Notes under the pieces: generated by a model | Seen by the model: only the letters and a program-made list of their open reading frames with translations | Database searches by the model: none | What the model was told of the DNA's origin: nothing | Assembly: GCA_964387685.1 (NCBI GenBank) | Contig: CAYLXK010000023.1 | Coordinates: forward strand, 1 to 64,000 | DNA from: Bryobacter sp964387685 | GTDB taxonomy: Bacteria > Acidobacteriota > Terriglobia > Bryobacterales > Bryobacteraceae | Reading direction: 5' to 3' | DNA: 64,000 nucleotides | Position numbers and translations under genes: made by a program | Shown here: positions 20,197-29,820 of the stretch, in pieces | How the letters are laid out: each line of letters opens with the position of its first letter | Position numbering within the stretch: position 1 is the stretch's first letter

Positions 20197-23100
20197 CTAG
20201 GCGGCGTTCTGCGCTTTGATGGACCATTTAGTCAGGACGGCGCTTAGGGCGGCGATCGTGACGGGCTTGGACAGATAGTCGTTCATGCCGCTTTCCAGGC
20301 AACGCGCGCGATCTTCGGGCGTAGCGGCAGCCGTCAGGGCGACGATTGAAACGCGGCGAGCGGCGCCGCCCAGCATGCGGATCTGACGGGAAGCCTGGTA
20401 GCCGTCCATTTCCGGCATCTGGCAATCCATCAACACGAGATCGTAGGGCAATTGGCCGACCATTTGGACGGCTTCAAAGCCATTGGCGGCGACGTCGACC
20501 CGGCAGCCAAGTTTTTCGAGCAAACGCATGCCGACTTTTTGGTTGATGAGGTTGTCCTCCACCAAAAGGACGCGGTGCCCGGCGAACGCGTTGGCTTCAA
20601 TGGGCGCGAAATGCGACGCGGTAGATGGAGCCGGGCGGATGCCCCGCAAGAGCTGGTGCAGCCATTTTCCTTTGAGGGGACGCGGAATCTCTTCAGTGTG
20701 GACAAGCACCGAGCGGGAAGCATCGAGTTCTTCAACCCGCTCGATTTCGCGCAGAAGACGCGATAAACATTTTTCTAAGGACGGCGGGCCCACCCATTGG
20801 GGCAGCGCGGGACGGACGGCGCTGCATCGCATTCCCGCGCTCTGCGGGTGGGGAGGCAGTTCGGTCACGGGCGGAAGGGGCAAATCGAGCGCAAAGACGC
20901 TGCCCAATCCGAATTGGCTGCTCACAGAGACCGCGCCCCCCATCAGGTCGGACAGTTCGCGCACAATCGCCAGACCCAGGCCTGTACCGCCATATTTGCG
21001 CGTCGTCGAAGAATCGGCCTGCGAAAAGCGCTGGAAAAGGAGCGGGAGCTTATCCTGGGCGATGCCGATGCCGGTGTCTTCGACTTCGATATGCACACGG
21101 CCGTCCTGGCCCGGCACGACGGACAGAAGCACGTGGCCTTGTTTGGTAAATTTCAGGGCGTTGGAGATGAGATTCAGTACGATCTGGCGTAGGCGGGCAG
21201 GGTCCCCCGTGACCTGAGACGCGAGGCCGGGGTGGAACCAATAGAGTAATTCGACGCCTTTCTCCTGGGCCTTGCCGTACATCAGATCCACGCAATCCTC
21301 CAGACACTGCTCGAGGTCAAAGACGATGGATTCCAGCTCGACCTTACCGGCTTCGATTTTGGAAAAATCCAGAATGTCGTTGATGATTTCCAGCAGCGCT
21401 TCGCCCGAGCGCATGACCGTGTCGGCCATTTCGCGCTGTTCTCCCACGAGGCCGGAATCCAGCAGCAGTCGCGTCATCCCCAAGATTGCGTTCATGGGCG
21501 TGCGAATTTCATGGCTCATGACGGCCAGGAACTGGCTCTTGGCCCGGTTAGCGCCCTCGGCCCGCGTCTTTTGGCGCTCCAGTTCGTCCACGAGTTGGCG
21601 CATCTCTTCGGCATTACGCTCCAGTGTGCGGCTCGCGTTTTCCAGGTCTTCTACGTAACGGTGGGAGGCCTGTTCGGCCTCACGCCTTTCGGTCACCTCG
21701 CGGATCAGCATCAGGAAGTCGCCATTTTGGGTGGGCGTGATGCGGGCCTCAAAGTAATGGAGCTTCTCTGAGAGGTGTAAAGAAAACTCCACCAATTGCA
21801 GCGCTCCACTTCCCGAGGCCGCCACCATGGCCTGACGCAGCGGATAAGCGATCCTCGGGTCCAGGACCGTCTCGATGCGCTTGCCAACCGAGCCGAGGAG
21901 CGGAAAATCCCGAATATTTCCCTCTCCGCTCTGGAAATCGAGAATTAAACCGTCGTCGCGCATTTGCACCAGATAGTCGGGCAGCGCGCCGAGCAAGGCC
22001 CGAAGGCGGGCGTTGGTGGCCCCCAGTTTCTCCTGTTGGTGGCGGCGCTCGGTGATGTCCTGGAAACTACCCTGCAAGCGGATGCATTTGCCGTCTTTCC
22101 AAATGGGCCGGCCGACGGCCCGAACCCAGATGGGGCGGTTCTTGGCAGTGATCAGAGGCAACTCGGCGTCCCAGGATTCGCCGCGTTCCAGCGAAGCGTC
22201 TACCAGATTCGCGATAATCGGACGCGCTTCGGGGGCGTAGTAATTCACCGCCTCCTCCAGCGTTGGCACGTATCCGGGCGGCAGATCGTGGATCCGGCAA
22301 ACTTCGTCGGTCCAGCGCGGGGTCATGGTTGCGAGGTCGATTTCCCAGCCTCCAAAACGGGCAAAAGCCCCGGCCTCCCGGAGGAGCATTTCGCTGTCCC
22401 GCAGCCGGATCTCGTTGAGTTTACGCTCGGTGATATCGGCCTCGATGGCCATGAAGTTCAAGAACTCGCCGTCCTCAGACAAGATCGGCTGCACCTCGAT
22501 ATCGAGCCAATACTTGCGCCCGGATCTTCCGTAATTCACGATCTCCACGTGGAAGCCGGTTCCCGCGGCGATGCCTCGGCGCATGATTTCGACCGTGGCG
22601 GGGTCGGTTTCCGGCCCTTGGAGAAACGTGCCCGGAATACGCCCTACTACCTCGTCCAAGGTATAGCCCGTCACGCGGGTAAAGCTCTCATTGACCCATT
22701 CGATGCGACCTTGCCGGTCGGCCAGGATCACAGCGTTGTGCGTTAGCTGCGCAACGGCGGCCAGACGGCGGAAGTCGAGGTCTTGGCGCTTGCGTTCGGT
22801 GATGTCCAAGGCTTGGGCGGAAAAACGAGCGGCGCCGGCGGCGGGCGCCGCGACGCGCCAGTTCAGCCTGTGAATGTGGCCCGAGCAGTCCAGGTATCGA
22901 TTCTCGAAATGCGGGAGGCTTAAGCCTCCAGACACGATGGCGTCCAGGGCCGCTGAGGTGCGGGCCCGATCCTCCGGGTGTACGAAATCGAGAATGGGGC
23001 GCCCCTCCAGTTCCCGCCGCGCGTATCCCAACAGATCCGCGAAGGCTTGGTTCACCCGGAGAAAGTGGCCCTGGCCGTCCGCCAACACGTGGAGGCCACT

Positions 23101-23724
23101 GCCGCTTTCGAAAAAGGCCTCTGTTTCGCTCTCTAGGTTTGGATGAGGCGGATGCCAGGCCGTAGCCAGAAGCCCTGCGCAGACCCCAGCAAAGGGCTCA
23201 AGCTGGAGCGCGAGCGCGGCATCGCATCCCGGTGCGTGGCCGGCTAGGGCGGCGACGCCCACCAGATCTGTACCAAAACGAAGGGGCAGGACGAGGAAAG
23301 GGATGGCCGCTTCGGGCGGGGCAGCGGGAATTTCCCCTTGAAACCATTTACGGCCCGGAGTTATATTGCAGGGCGGCTCGAAGGCCGGCGCCTGGGGGTT
23401 CGATTGCAACCGGCAGAACAGTTTTGCGGTTTCCACGGCAAGTAAAGCGCCGTGGCTGCCGCAACTTGCACCGGGGAGTAGGGTGGGCGAAAGATCCGGG
23501 CCAACGGAGAGCCGGGCCATGAAGGCGGAATGTCCGGCCGATAGCTCGAGCAGGATATGCAGAAGCGCTTGGAGGGCCGTGGCGTCGAGCCCGTCTTCTC
23601 GAGCGGAATGCGGGCGCCGCAACAGCGCCTGCGTTTCGGCGATGGCCGATAGGATGCGGCCCAGGCGGCCTGGGGATTCGATCAAATCACGCGGAATTGG
23701 AGAATCGGCGTTGTCCAAGTACAT
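20197..23724 (-). CDS. Hybrid sensor histidine kinase with four PAS domains
   Basis: A 1175-residue soluble hybrid kinase with no membrane helix seen. The order is: N-terminal region, possibly GAF-like (1-190); PAS domains near 210, 325, 455 and 590 (the second and third carry a PAC segment such as FLNFMAIEADITERK); a coiled coil; HisKA with phospho-accepting H738 in SHEIRTPMNAILG; HATPase_c with NLISNALKFT, DTGIGIAQ and GGTGLGLAIVREL; and a C-terminal receiver with phospho-acceptor D1100 in LVLMDCQMPEMDG and KPV. No output regulator lies beside it. The several PAS domains suggest redox, light or ligand sensing, but no cofactor residues can be assigned. Confidence 0.95.
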   Translation of the reverse strand: MYLDNADSPIPRDLIESPGRLGRILSAIAETQALLRRPHSAREDGLDATALQALLHILLELSAGHSAFMARLSVGPDLSPTLLPGASCGSHGALLAVETAKLFCRLQSNPQAPAFEPPCNITPGRKWFQGEIPAAPPEAAIPFLVLPLRFGTDLVGVAALAGHAPGCDAALALQLEPFAGVCAGLLATAWHPPHPNLESETEAFFESGSGLHVLADGQGHFLRVNQAFADLLGYARRELEGRPILDFVHPEDRARTSAALDAIVSGGLSLPHFENRYLDCSGHIHRLNWRVAAPAAGAARFSAQALDITERKRQDLDFRRLAAVAQLTHNAVILADRQGRIEWVNESFTRVTGYTLDEVVGRIPGTFLQGPETDPATVEIMRRGIAAGTGFHVEIVNYGRSGRKYWLDIEVQPILSEDGEFLNFMAIEADITERKLNEIRLRDSEMLLREAGAFARFGGWEIDLATMTPRWTDEVCRIHDLPPGYVPTLEEAVNYYAPEARPIIANLVDASLERGESWDAELPLITAKNRPIWVRAVGRPIWKDGKCIRLQGSFQDITERRHQQEKLGATNARLRALLGALPDYLVQMRDDGLILDFQSGEGNIRDFPLLGSVGKRIETVLDPRIAYPLRQAMVAASGSGALQLVEFSLHLSEKLHYFEARITPTQNGDFLMLIREVTERREAEQASHRYVEDLENASRTLERNAEEMRQLVDELERQKTRAEGANRAKSQFLAVMSHEIRTPMNAILGMTRLLLDSGLVGEQREMADTVMRSGEALLEIINDILDFSKIEAGKVELESIVFDLEQCLEDCVDLMYGKAQEKGVELLYWFHPGLASQVTGDPARLRQIVLNLISNALKFTKQGHVLLSVVPGQDGRVHIEVEDTGIGIAQDKLPLLFQRFSQADSSTTRKYGGTGLGLAIVRELSDLMGGAVSVSSQFGLGSVFALDLPLPPVTELPPHPQSAGMRCSAVRPALPQWVGPPSLEKCLSRLLREIERVEELDASRSVLVHTEEIPRPLKGKWLHQLLRGIRPAPSTASHFAPIEANAFAGHRVLLVEDNLINQKVGMRLLEKLGCRVDVAANGFEAVQMVGQLPYDLVLMDCQMPEMDGYQASRQIRMLGGAARRVSIVALTAAATPEDRARCLESGMNDYLSKPVTIAALSAVLTKWSIKAQNAA

Positions 23725-23932
23725 CGAACTTCACTTCGGGCGGAGGAGTGCCAAATACGGGCGCTACCCCGAACGAATCCGCACCTAGACCGCCCTTACT
23801 CTGCCATATCGCCAACCCAAAAGCGAAACTCGAAGATTCTGAATGAAATTTGTTGAAAAAAACTGCGGATTCGCACCCTGCGCAGCGCCCTCGTCCCCAT
23901 CGGAGGGATGGGCCAGGGATAGGGCTTCGGCG

Positions 23933-24943
23933 CTAACGTCCGGCGTAGTTGCTTTCGTAGTACTCGCGATAAGCCCCGCTCTTGACGCGCGAGACCCATT
24001 CGCGGTTGGCCTTGTACCACTCGATGGTGGACGCCAGGCCCGCGTCGAAGTCCATTTCGGCCTTCCAGCCGGTTTCGGCTTCGAGCTTGGCGGTGGTGAT
24101 GGCGTAGCGGCGGTCGTGGCCGGGCCGGTCCTTGACGGTGGTCATCAAGCTGTCGGGTTTGCCGGTGTGGGCCAGAATCCGTTTTACGACTTCGATGTTC
24201 GGCAGAGCCCGGGAGCCCCCGACGTTGTAGACTTCCCCGGCGCGGCCTTTGTCGAGCACGGCCAGGATGGCCCGGCAATGGTCGTCGACATAGAGCCAAT
24301 CGCGCACTTGCATGCCGTCGCCGTAAATGGGCAGCGCTTTGTCCTCGAGGGCGTTGGAAATCATAAGCGGGATGAGTTTTTCGGGAAACTGGTAGGGGCC
24401 ATAGTTATTGCTGGCGCGGGTAACCAGGACCGGAAGTTTAAAGGTGGTGTAGTAACTGAGAGCCAGCAGATCGCTGCCGGCCTTGGAAGCCGAGTAAGGG
24501 CTTGAAGCGTGGAGGGGATAGGTCTCGTCGGCGTCGTGCGGCTCGTCGATGGAGCCGTAGACCTCGTCGGTAGAGACGTGGACGTAGCGCGCGACGCCCG
24601 TGCGCTTGGCGGCTTCGAGCAAACGAAACGAGCCGATGAAGTTGGTTTGCACGACCGGTTCGGGCGACAGGATGCTGCGGTCCACATGGCTTTCCGCGGC
24701 AAAGTGCACAACGGCGTCGGGCGCAAAGGAGGCAAAGAGAGCGTCGATGCGCGCGGCGTCGCAGATATCCGCTTTCTCAAAACGATAGGCGGGTTTGGCT
24801 TCGATCTCGCGCAGATTGTCTAAGTTGCCCGCGTAAGTCAAGGCGTCGATATTGAGGACTTCCGTTTCCGGGCGCGTCGAACAGACCAGTCGGACAAAGG
24901 CGGAACCAATGAATCCGGCGCCGCCCGTTACGAGGAGCTTCAT
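23933..24943 (-). CDS. rfbB: dTDP-glucose 4,6-dehydratase
   Basis: A 336-residue short-chain dehydrogenase-fold enzyme making dTDP-4-keto-6-deoxyglucose. It has VTGGAGFIGSAFVRLV (NAD site), HFAAESHVDRSI, STDEVYG and the catalytic YSASKAGSDLL. The start at 24943 overlaps the rfbC stop (ATGA), giving one operon rfbA-rfbC-rfbB. The roughly 200 bases downstream to the kinase start hold no ORF. Confidence 0.96.
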   Translation of the reverse strand: MKLLVTGGAGFIGSAFVRLVCSTRPETEVLNIDALTYAGNLDNLREIEAKPAYRFEKADICDAARIDALFASFAPDAVVHFAAESHVDRSILSPEPVVQTNFIGSFRLLEAAKRTGVARYVHVSTDEVYGSIDEPHDADETYPLHASSPYSASKAGSDLLALSYYTTFKLPVLVTRASNNYGPYQFPEKLIPLMISNALEDKALPIYGDGMQVRDWLYVDDHCRAILAVLDKGRAGEVYNVGGSRALPNIEVVKRILAHTGKPDSLMTTVKDRPGHDRRYAITTAKLEAETGWKAEMDFDAGLASTIEWYKANREWVSRVKSGAYREYYESNYAGR

Positions 24944-25515
24944 TTGAATTGGGTTTCCCAGTCGTAGTTGATATTTGGATCGTTGTACGGAATACGGCCT
25001 TCGTCGGCGGGATTGTAGATGCGGTTCGTCAGGTACACCAGCAAGCCCGCTTCGGGGCTCACCACCTTGTAACCGTGGCCGATGCCGGGCGGCACCAGGA
25101 TGCGCAAGGGCTTGAGGTTGCCGCAATAGATGGTGTTGCGCTGGCGGAAGGTAGGGGAATGGGGGCGCAGGTCAACCAGCCCAACCTGGAAGACGCCCGC
25201 CACGGGGCACCAATAGTCGGTCTGGTAGAGGTGGAAATGAAAGGCTTTGATGGTGCCCGAGTAGGACAAGGCGGCCGAGGCCTGGGTCTCTTCCGGAGCG
25301 TAGTGGGACACGAGCCCTTGTTGCAGTCGGGCCACCTCGAGGAAGTAGCCGCGGTCGTCCGGGTAGAGGTTGTAGGGTTCGATTTTGACCCCGTCGATTA
25401 GGCCCGCGTCGTGATTGGAACGTACGATCGAGCCGATGCCGCGCTCATTGGCTTCGGCCCAGGACGGTGGCAGTAGAATGTCGGCGGCGGCGCTCATTTC
25501 TTTGGCGGCGATCAT
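24940..25515 (-). CDS. rfbC: dTDP-4-dehydrorhamnose 3,5-epimerase (RmlC-like)
   Basis: A 191-residue cupin. PYNLYPDDRGYFLEVARLQ, IKAFHFHLYQTDYWCPVAG, and VPPGIGHGYKVVSPEAGLLVYLTN follow the RmlC pattern, though the active-site segment reads AFHFH instead of the usual RGLHFQ. It may thus be a related 3- or 3,5-epimerase. The start at 25515 is set by an ATGA overlap with rfbA; an in-frame ATG at 25497 is an alternative. It sits in the middle of the rfbACB operon. Confidence 0.88.
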   Translation of the reverse strand: MIAAKEMSAAADILLPPSWAEANERGIGSIVRSNHDAGLIDGVKIEPYNLYPDDRGYFLEVARLQQGLVSHYAPEETQASAALSYSGTIKAFHFHLYQTDYWCPVAGVFQVGLVDLRPHSPTFRQRNTIYCGNLKPLRILVPPGIGHGYKVVSPEAGLLVYLTNRIYNPADEGRIPYNDPNINYDWETQFK

Positions 25516-26237
25516 TTGTTTTTCGAAGTCTGGGCCACGAGATTGGCCGCGCGTAATAGGGATTCGAAGGTGCCCGCGTCGGTCCACCAGCCTTCCAGCG
25601 TGTCCCAGGTCATTGTGCCCTCGTGGATGTAGAAGTTATTGACGTCGGTGATTTCAAGCTCATTGCGGTCGCTCGGAACCAGTTTGTTGATTTTGTCAAA
25701 GACCGTGCCGTCGTACATATAGATGCCCGTCACGGCCATGTTGGACTTGGGGCGTTTGGGCTTTTCCTCAATAGAGATCACTTTGTCGGCCTTGATTTCG
25801 GCCACGCCAAAGCGCTCGGCGTCGGTCACTTCCTTGAGCAGAATCTTGGCGCCTTTGGCTTGGGCCCGGAAGGCCTCGGCCGCGCCGCGAATGCTCTTTT
25901 CGACAATGTTGTCGCCTAGAATGACGCAGATCTTGTCGCCGGCGGCGAAGTGCTCAGCCAGATTCAGCGCGTCGGCGATGCCGCCTTCGCCGTCCTGGTA
26001 GGCGTAGTTCAGGCGCTTCAGGCCGAAATCCTTTCCGTTGCCGAGCAAGCGCATAAAGTCGCCGGAATTCCGGCCTCCGGTCACGACGAGAATCTCGTCG
26101 ATGCCGGCGTCCACCATGGTCTCAATCGGGTAATAGATCATGGGGCGGTCATAAATCGGCATCAAGTGCTTATTTGTGACCTTGGTGAGTGGGAAGAGAC
26201 GGCTACCAGTACCGCCCGCAAGAACGACGCCTTTCAT
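25512..26237 (-). CDS. rfbA: Glucose-1-phosphate thymidylyltransferase
   Basis: A nucleotidyltransferase that makes dTDP-glucose, the first step of the deoxysugar pathway. The N-terminal VLAGGTGSRLFPLTKVTNKH, the MPIYDRPMIYYPIETM segment and the later VILGDN are diagnostic. At 241 residues it is shorter than the classical RmlA (about 290) because the C-terminal helical regulatory part is absent, as in the short archaeal and green-sulfur forms. First gene of the operon; rfbD, which completes dTDP-L-rhamnose, is not here. Confidence 0.93.
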   Translation of the reverse strand: MKGVVLAGGTGSRLFPLTKVTNKHLMPIYDRPMIYYPIETMVDAGIDEILVVTGGRNSGDFMRLLGNGKDFGLKRLNYAYQDGEGGIADALNLAEHFAAGDKICVILGDNIVEKSIRGAAEAFRAQAKGAKILLKEVTDAERFGVAEIKADKVISIEEKPKRPKSNMAVTGIYMYDGTVFDKINKLVPSDRNELEITDVNNFYIHEGTMTWDTLEGWWTDAGTFESLLRAANLVAQTSKNK

Positions 26238-26255
26238 TCTGTTTCATTATAGGGA

Positions 26256-28187
26256 ATGGTGCGACAACTTCTGCTCTTTCTTCCGTACTGTTTGCTGGCG
26301 CAGGTAACCGTACTTTTCAACCCCCAGGACCAGAACGTTGGTCCCTATCCCTCGGGCGAGCGTCCGAATTTCGCTTCGCCAGCCTGTCCTGCGGCCCCAA
26401 CGCTCACTCCCGATTGCGCCGAACGGGAACGCCTCGGCAAACTCGACGGTTTTGCGCTTGAGCCTTTGTTGCGCGTGCGCTTTTCCGGCCCCGTGCGCCG
26501 GGACACGCTGCGCGACGGCGTTTATCTCATTTGGGGCGAAGCCCGTCACCGGAGCGGCTTTTCCACCTATCCCGCGGGGCACAAGATGCCCATTAACCAG
26601 CTAATGTGGGACCCCCGGACCAATAGCCTCTACGCGAAACCGGAAGAGGCGCTGGAGCACGACCGCGATTATTACTTAGTAGTTACAACGTCCCTTCGAG
26701 ACCTTGCGGGTAACCCGGTTGTAACTGACGCGCGCTTTACGGCGCCCGTGCCGGCCCTGCTGGGGCCAGGCGTAGTGGCGTTTACCACTTTTCACACGAT
26801 GAACGTGACGCGTTCGTTGCTGGAAACCGATTTAGGCCGGGCGGGTACGCTGCGCAGAACCCATCCGCGGATCCTCGATCTAGCGGACGTGCAGCGTTGG
26901 CAGGTGCTGCTCGAGACCAACACAGCCGAAGGCGCTGCGCTGCGTGAGGAAGCTTTTCCGCCTGATGTCGAGACCCTGCGCAGCCTGGGGCTGCGACGGT
27001 TGGCTTTCTTCGACTATCTAAACGCGCGCGGCGAGCGAGTGGCGGGCCATGCCTGGCTGCCCGAGACTCCGGCGCCCCCCGGGGGCTATCCGGTGCTTCT
27101 AATCGGCCACGGGCTTGGGGACCAGCGCATGGCGGGACCGGCTTTTTTTGCGGGCTCCTTTGTGGCCGGGGCGGCGGTCGTTTCCATCAATGCGGTGGGT
27201 CATGGCTATGGCGCAAAAAGCGTCGTGCGGGTCGGCTTCCGCGATGGCACGACAGCGGAATTGCCGTTGCCGGGACGGGGCGTAGATGCGGATCGTTCGG
27301 GAACTATCGACGCCTTTGAGGGATGTGTGGTGTTTGAACTGGGCTCGCCCGCCTTCATCCGCGATTGTCTGCGGGAAACGGCGCTCGATTACCGCAAATT
27401 GGTCCGGGAGATCGAGGCGGGAGTGGATTTGGATGGGGACGGACAAAGGGATTTGGACCCGAACCGCATTCAATACCTGGGCCAATCGTTGGGCGCGATG
27501 TACGGCAGTATTCTGCTGGGGATCGAAGGCAATATCGAGGGCGGTGTATTGAACGTAGGCGCCGGCAGCACGGTCGAGGCGGCGCGCTACAGTCCGGCCC
27601 TGCGCGCGGTGTTGGCCTTGTATCTGAGTGTGACGCACCCGGAGGTGCTGACGGGCTTCCTGCAGCTTCCCGATCCGTTGTTGCCGCGCTTTGCGGACGT
27701 GCTGGAGCTAAGCGATGCGCGCACCGGGCCGTATCTTGAGTATCTGGACCGCGTGCTGATGCTCGAAACCGAGGGCGCGCCCGCATCGTTTGCGCCGTTC
27801 TTCAAGCAAGCCACGCTTTACGGCAACGGTATCAAGCGCGTGCTGTTTCAATATGCGGTGGGGGACCAGACGCTGCCGAACCCGGCAAATTCGCAGTTGA
27901 TCCGCGCGGCATTTGAATATGAACTGGTGAGCGCCTACCGCCACGATCTGGCCAAGGAGGCGGTGCCCTCGCTGCCCTCGAACTCACATACATACCTAGC
28001 GGCCTTTGTGGAGCAAAAGCCGGAGACCCTTTCAATCGGCATCGCAGCGCTGACGCAGGCCGCCGTCTTTCTCGCCAGCGGGCGGCGCGAGGTTCCGGAT
28101 GTCAATGTTTTGGTGCGGCCTTTGTTCGGGCGAGACCTCTTTGAGGTGCCGAAGGTACTGCCGGAGACGCCAGGCTTTGTAAGGTAA
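26256..28187 (+). CDS. Secreted alpha/beta hydrolase with Ig-like domain and Ca-binding loops
   Basis: A 643-residue protein with a short signal (MVRQLLLFLPYCLLAQ). Residues about 65-165 resemble a bacterial Ig-like (SbsA-type) domain (LRVRFSGPVRRDTLRDGVYLIW; LRDLAGNPV). An alpha/beta hydrolase core follows, with PVLLIGHGLGD and the nucleophile elbow GQSLG (409-413, Ser411). Within the core lie a textbook EF-hand loop, DADRSGTIDAFE (344-355), and a second Asp-rich loop, DLDGDGQRD (391-399). Lipase or esterase activity is likely by family; the substrate is unknown. The ATG lacks a good RBS. Confidence 0.8.
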   Translation: MVRQLLLFLPYCLLAQVTVLFNPQDQNVGPYPSGERPNFASPACPAAPTLTPDCAERERLGKLDGFALEPLLRVRFSGPVRRDTLRDGVYLIWGEARHRSGFSTYPAGHKMPINQLMWDPRTNSLYAKPEEALEHDRDYYLVVTTSLRDLAGNPVVTDARFTAPVPALLGPGVVAFTTFHTMNVTRSLLETDLGRAGTLRRTHPRILDLADVQRWQVLLETNTAEGAALREEAFPPDVETLRSLGLRRLAFFDYLNARGERVAGHAWLPETPAPPGGYPVLLIGHGLGDQRMAGPAFFAGSFVAGAAVVSINAVGHGYGAKSVVRVGFRDGTTAELPLPGRGVDADRSGTIDAFEGCVVFELGSPAFIRDCLRETALDYRKLVREIEAGVDLDGDGQRDLDPNRIQYLGQSLGAMYGSILLGIEGNIEGGVLNVGAGSTVEAARYSPALRAVLALYLSVTHPEVLTGFLQLPDPLLPRFADVLELSDARTGPYLEYLDRVLMLETEGAPASFAPFFKQATLYGNGIKRVLFQYAVGDQTLPNPANSQLIRAAFEYELVSAYRHDLAKEAVPSLPSNSHTYLAAFVEQKPETLSIGIAALTQAAVFLASGRREVPDVNVLVRPLFGRDLFEVPKVLPETPGFVR

Positions 28188-28608
28188 ACGCGGGCGCGGA
28201 AGTACGTTCATGAAAAAGACGGCCCTCCGCACTGCCGAGGGCTGAGGGCGACGGGATTTAAGCCTTTCGGGCAAGTGACTCTTAATGTGGTATCCGGGAC
28301 GATGGCAAGGCAATAGTGCCGCTTGTCGGGTCCGGGGGGGTTGCCTGGCCCCGGGACGACTATCTATCCCGAAGATCGCGGGGCGTTCGAAGGAAGCCAG
28401 AATTTGGCGCTCCTGGGCGAAAGCCGACCACCGGGTACCGCCCGATCCGGCTTAGCCGCAAACGGGTTTCTTGATCATCTGCAACCAGAGCCTCGGGCCC
28501 AAATTCCACCTGCGGCTCGCTTTCGGCGAAGGGGAGATTTCGCTTTGCATCAAAGAAGCCGCCGGGTATCGTGTGGAAGAATGTGGGTAAGCCTCGGGAA
28601 GGAAGTCG
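28188..28608 (+). other. 421-base gene-free stretch with several hairpins
   Basis: No convincing ORF is seen. Four stem-loops can be drawn: GCCCTC/GAGGGC (28222-28242); a strong GC-rich one with GGGG/CCCC core (28325-28360); GGA-GCCA/TGGC-TCC (28392-28413); and AAGCCG/CGGCTT enclosing CGGG/CCCG (28421-28453). The last 20 bases hold the RBS (GGAAGGAAG) of the next gene. It could be a terminator plus long leader, a structured RNA, or a decayed element. The strand assignment follows the flanking genes. Confidence 0.4.
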
Positions 28609-29817
28609 ATGCGACGCAGAACCTTTTTTGGATTGGCCGCGGCCGCGGCCGCGAATGCCGCTGAGGAATTCCCTCGGCGCACACCCTGGTATGAGGCGCC
28701 TCTCTTCGGGCTAAGCGGGCAGATCAAGGCGCCGGTGAAAATCGCCAAGATCGAGGTCCTGGTGCAGGGCAAGACGATGTTGCTGCGCGCCACCTCTAGC
28801 GACGGGGCTGTCGGCTTGGTGCGCACTAAAGAAATCGAAGACTTCTTGCCGATTTTGACGCAGCGGGTGATTCCGTTCTTCGTGGGCAAAGACGCCCGCG
28901 AACTGGAGCGCCTCCTCGACGAGGTTTACATCGCCCATTACAAGATCGCCGGCCAGCCCTTCTGGAGCCCAGTGGCAAGCGTCGAACAGGCTATCTGGGA
29001 TTTGCTGGGCCGCGTGGCGGGCAAGAGCGTGGCGGACTTATTGGGCGGACCTAAGCGCGAGGAGATTCCCGTTTACCTATCGGGGTCGGCGCGCGATCTA
29101 TCCGCGGAAGACGAAGCGGACCTCTACATTCGCGGCCTTCAAGAAACGGGCGCCCAGGCTGTGAAATTCAAGATCGGCGGCCGTATGGGCCGTAACGTCG
29201 ACGTTTATCCTGGACGGACGCGCAAAATGCTGGAGCGGGCCCGCAAGGCGATGCCGGCCAATACGGTGATTTATGTCGACGCCAATGGCGGCTACGACGC
29301 CTCGGCGGGAATCGAAATGGCCAAGTGGCTGCACAAGGAAATGCGGGTCGAGTTCTTTGAAGAGCCCTGCCCCTGGGAAGAAGTGAGCGAAACCAAAGCC
29401 GTGGCCGACGCGGTCGAGATTCCCATCGCGGGCGGAGAGTGCGATTCCACGCTGTGGAAATTTCAAGACATGATCACGCGCCGCGTGGTCGATATCGTGC
29501 AGCCGGATCTGAACTATTGCGGTGGGATCGTCCGCGCGGCGCGCGTGGCCAAGATGGCGGAGCGCGTCGGCATGAAGATCGTACCGCACAATACCCAGAT
29601 CGACGCCGCGGGGGCCAAGATTCTGCACTTCGCCGCGGCCATACCCAATTGCGGACCATACATGGAGTTCCCCCACCGCGGCCTGCCGAAACCCTCCAGT
29701 TGGTACACGCCGAATTTCCGCATCGTGAATGGCCGCGTTGCGGTACCCAAGGGGCCCGGCCTGGGCGTCGATTTCGACGGCGAGTATCTGAAGAAAATGA
29801 CCGTGGTGGGAGCCTAG
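28609..29817 (+). CDS. Mandelate racemase/muconate lactonizing enzyme family protein, Tat-type leader
   Basis: A 402-residue enolase-superfamily enzyme, which would abstract a proton alpha to a carboxylate with Mg2+. Visible elements are the KxK motif in AVKFKIGG, metal ligands in VDANGGYD, FFEEPCPWE and AGGECDS, and the general base region PHNTQIDAAG, the MR-type arrangement. The N-terminus MRRRTFFGLAAAAAANAAEE looks like a twin-arginine signal, unusual for this family. An acid-sugar dehydratase role would fit the neighbouring lactonase and GMC genes but is inference. Confidence 0.9.
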   Translation: MRRRTFFGLAAAAAANAAEEFPRRTPWYEAPLFGLSGQIKAPVKIAKIEVLVQGKTMLLRATSSDGAVGLVRTKEIEDFLPILTQRVIPFFVGKDARELERLLDEVYIAHYKIAGQPFWSPVASVEQAIWDLLGRVAGKSVADLLGGPKREEIPVYLSGSARDLSAEDEADLYIRGLQETGAQAVKFKIGGRMGRNVDVYPGRTRKMLERARKAMPANTVIYVDANGGYDASAGIEMAKWLHKEMRVEFFEEPCPWEEVSETKAVADAVEIPIAGGECDSTLWKFQDMITRRVVDIVQPDLNYCGGIVRAARVAKMAERVGMKIVPHNTQIDAAGAKILHFAAAIPNCGPYMEFPHRGLPKPSSWYTPNFRIVNGRVAVPKGPGLGVDFDGEYLKKMTVVGA

Positions 29818-29820
29818 ACG

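Noticed and set aside
28245..28262. Short match (CGACGGGATTT) to the 5' region of tmRNA
   Set aside because: No tRNA-like acceptor end, no tag-reading frame and no 3' T-loop sequence in the region; taken as chance.
28635..28660. GCGGCC triple repeat
   Set aside because: It encodes the Ala-rich part of a signal peptide; simple codon repetition, not a regulatory element.
28323..28664. 113-codon open frame in the gene-free region
   Set aside because: No recognisable domain, runs into the start of the next gene in another frame, and its composition follows the local GC-rich hairpins.
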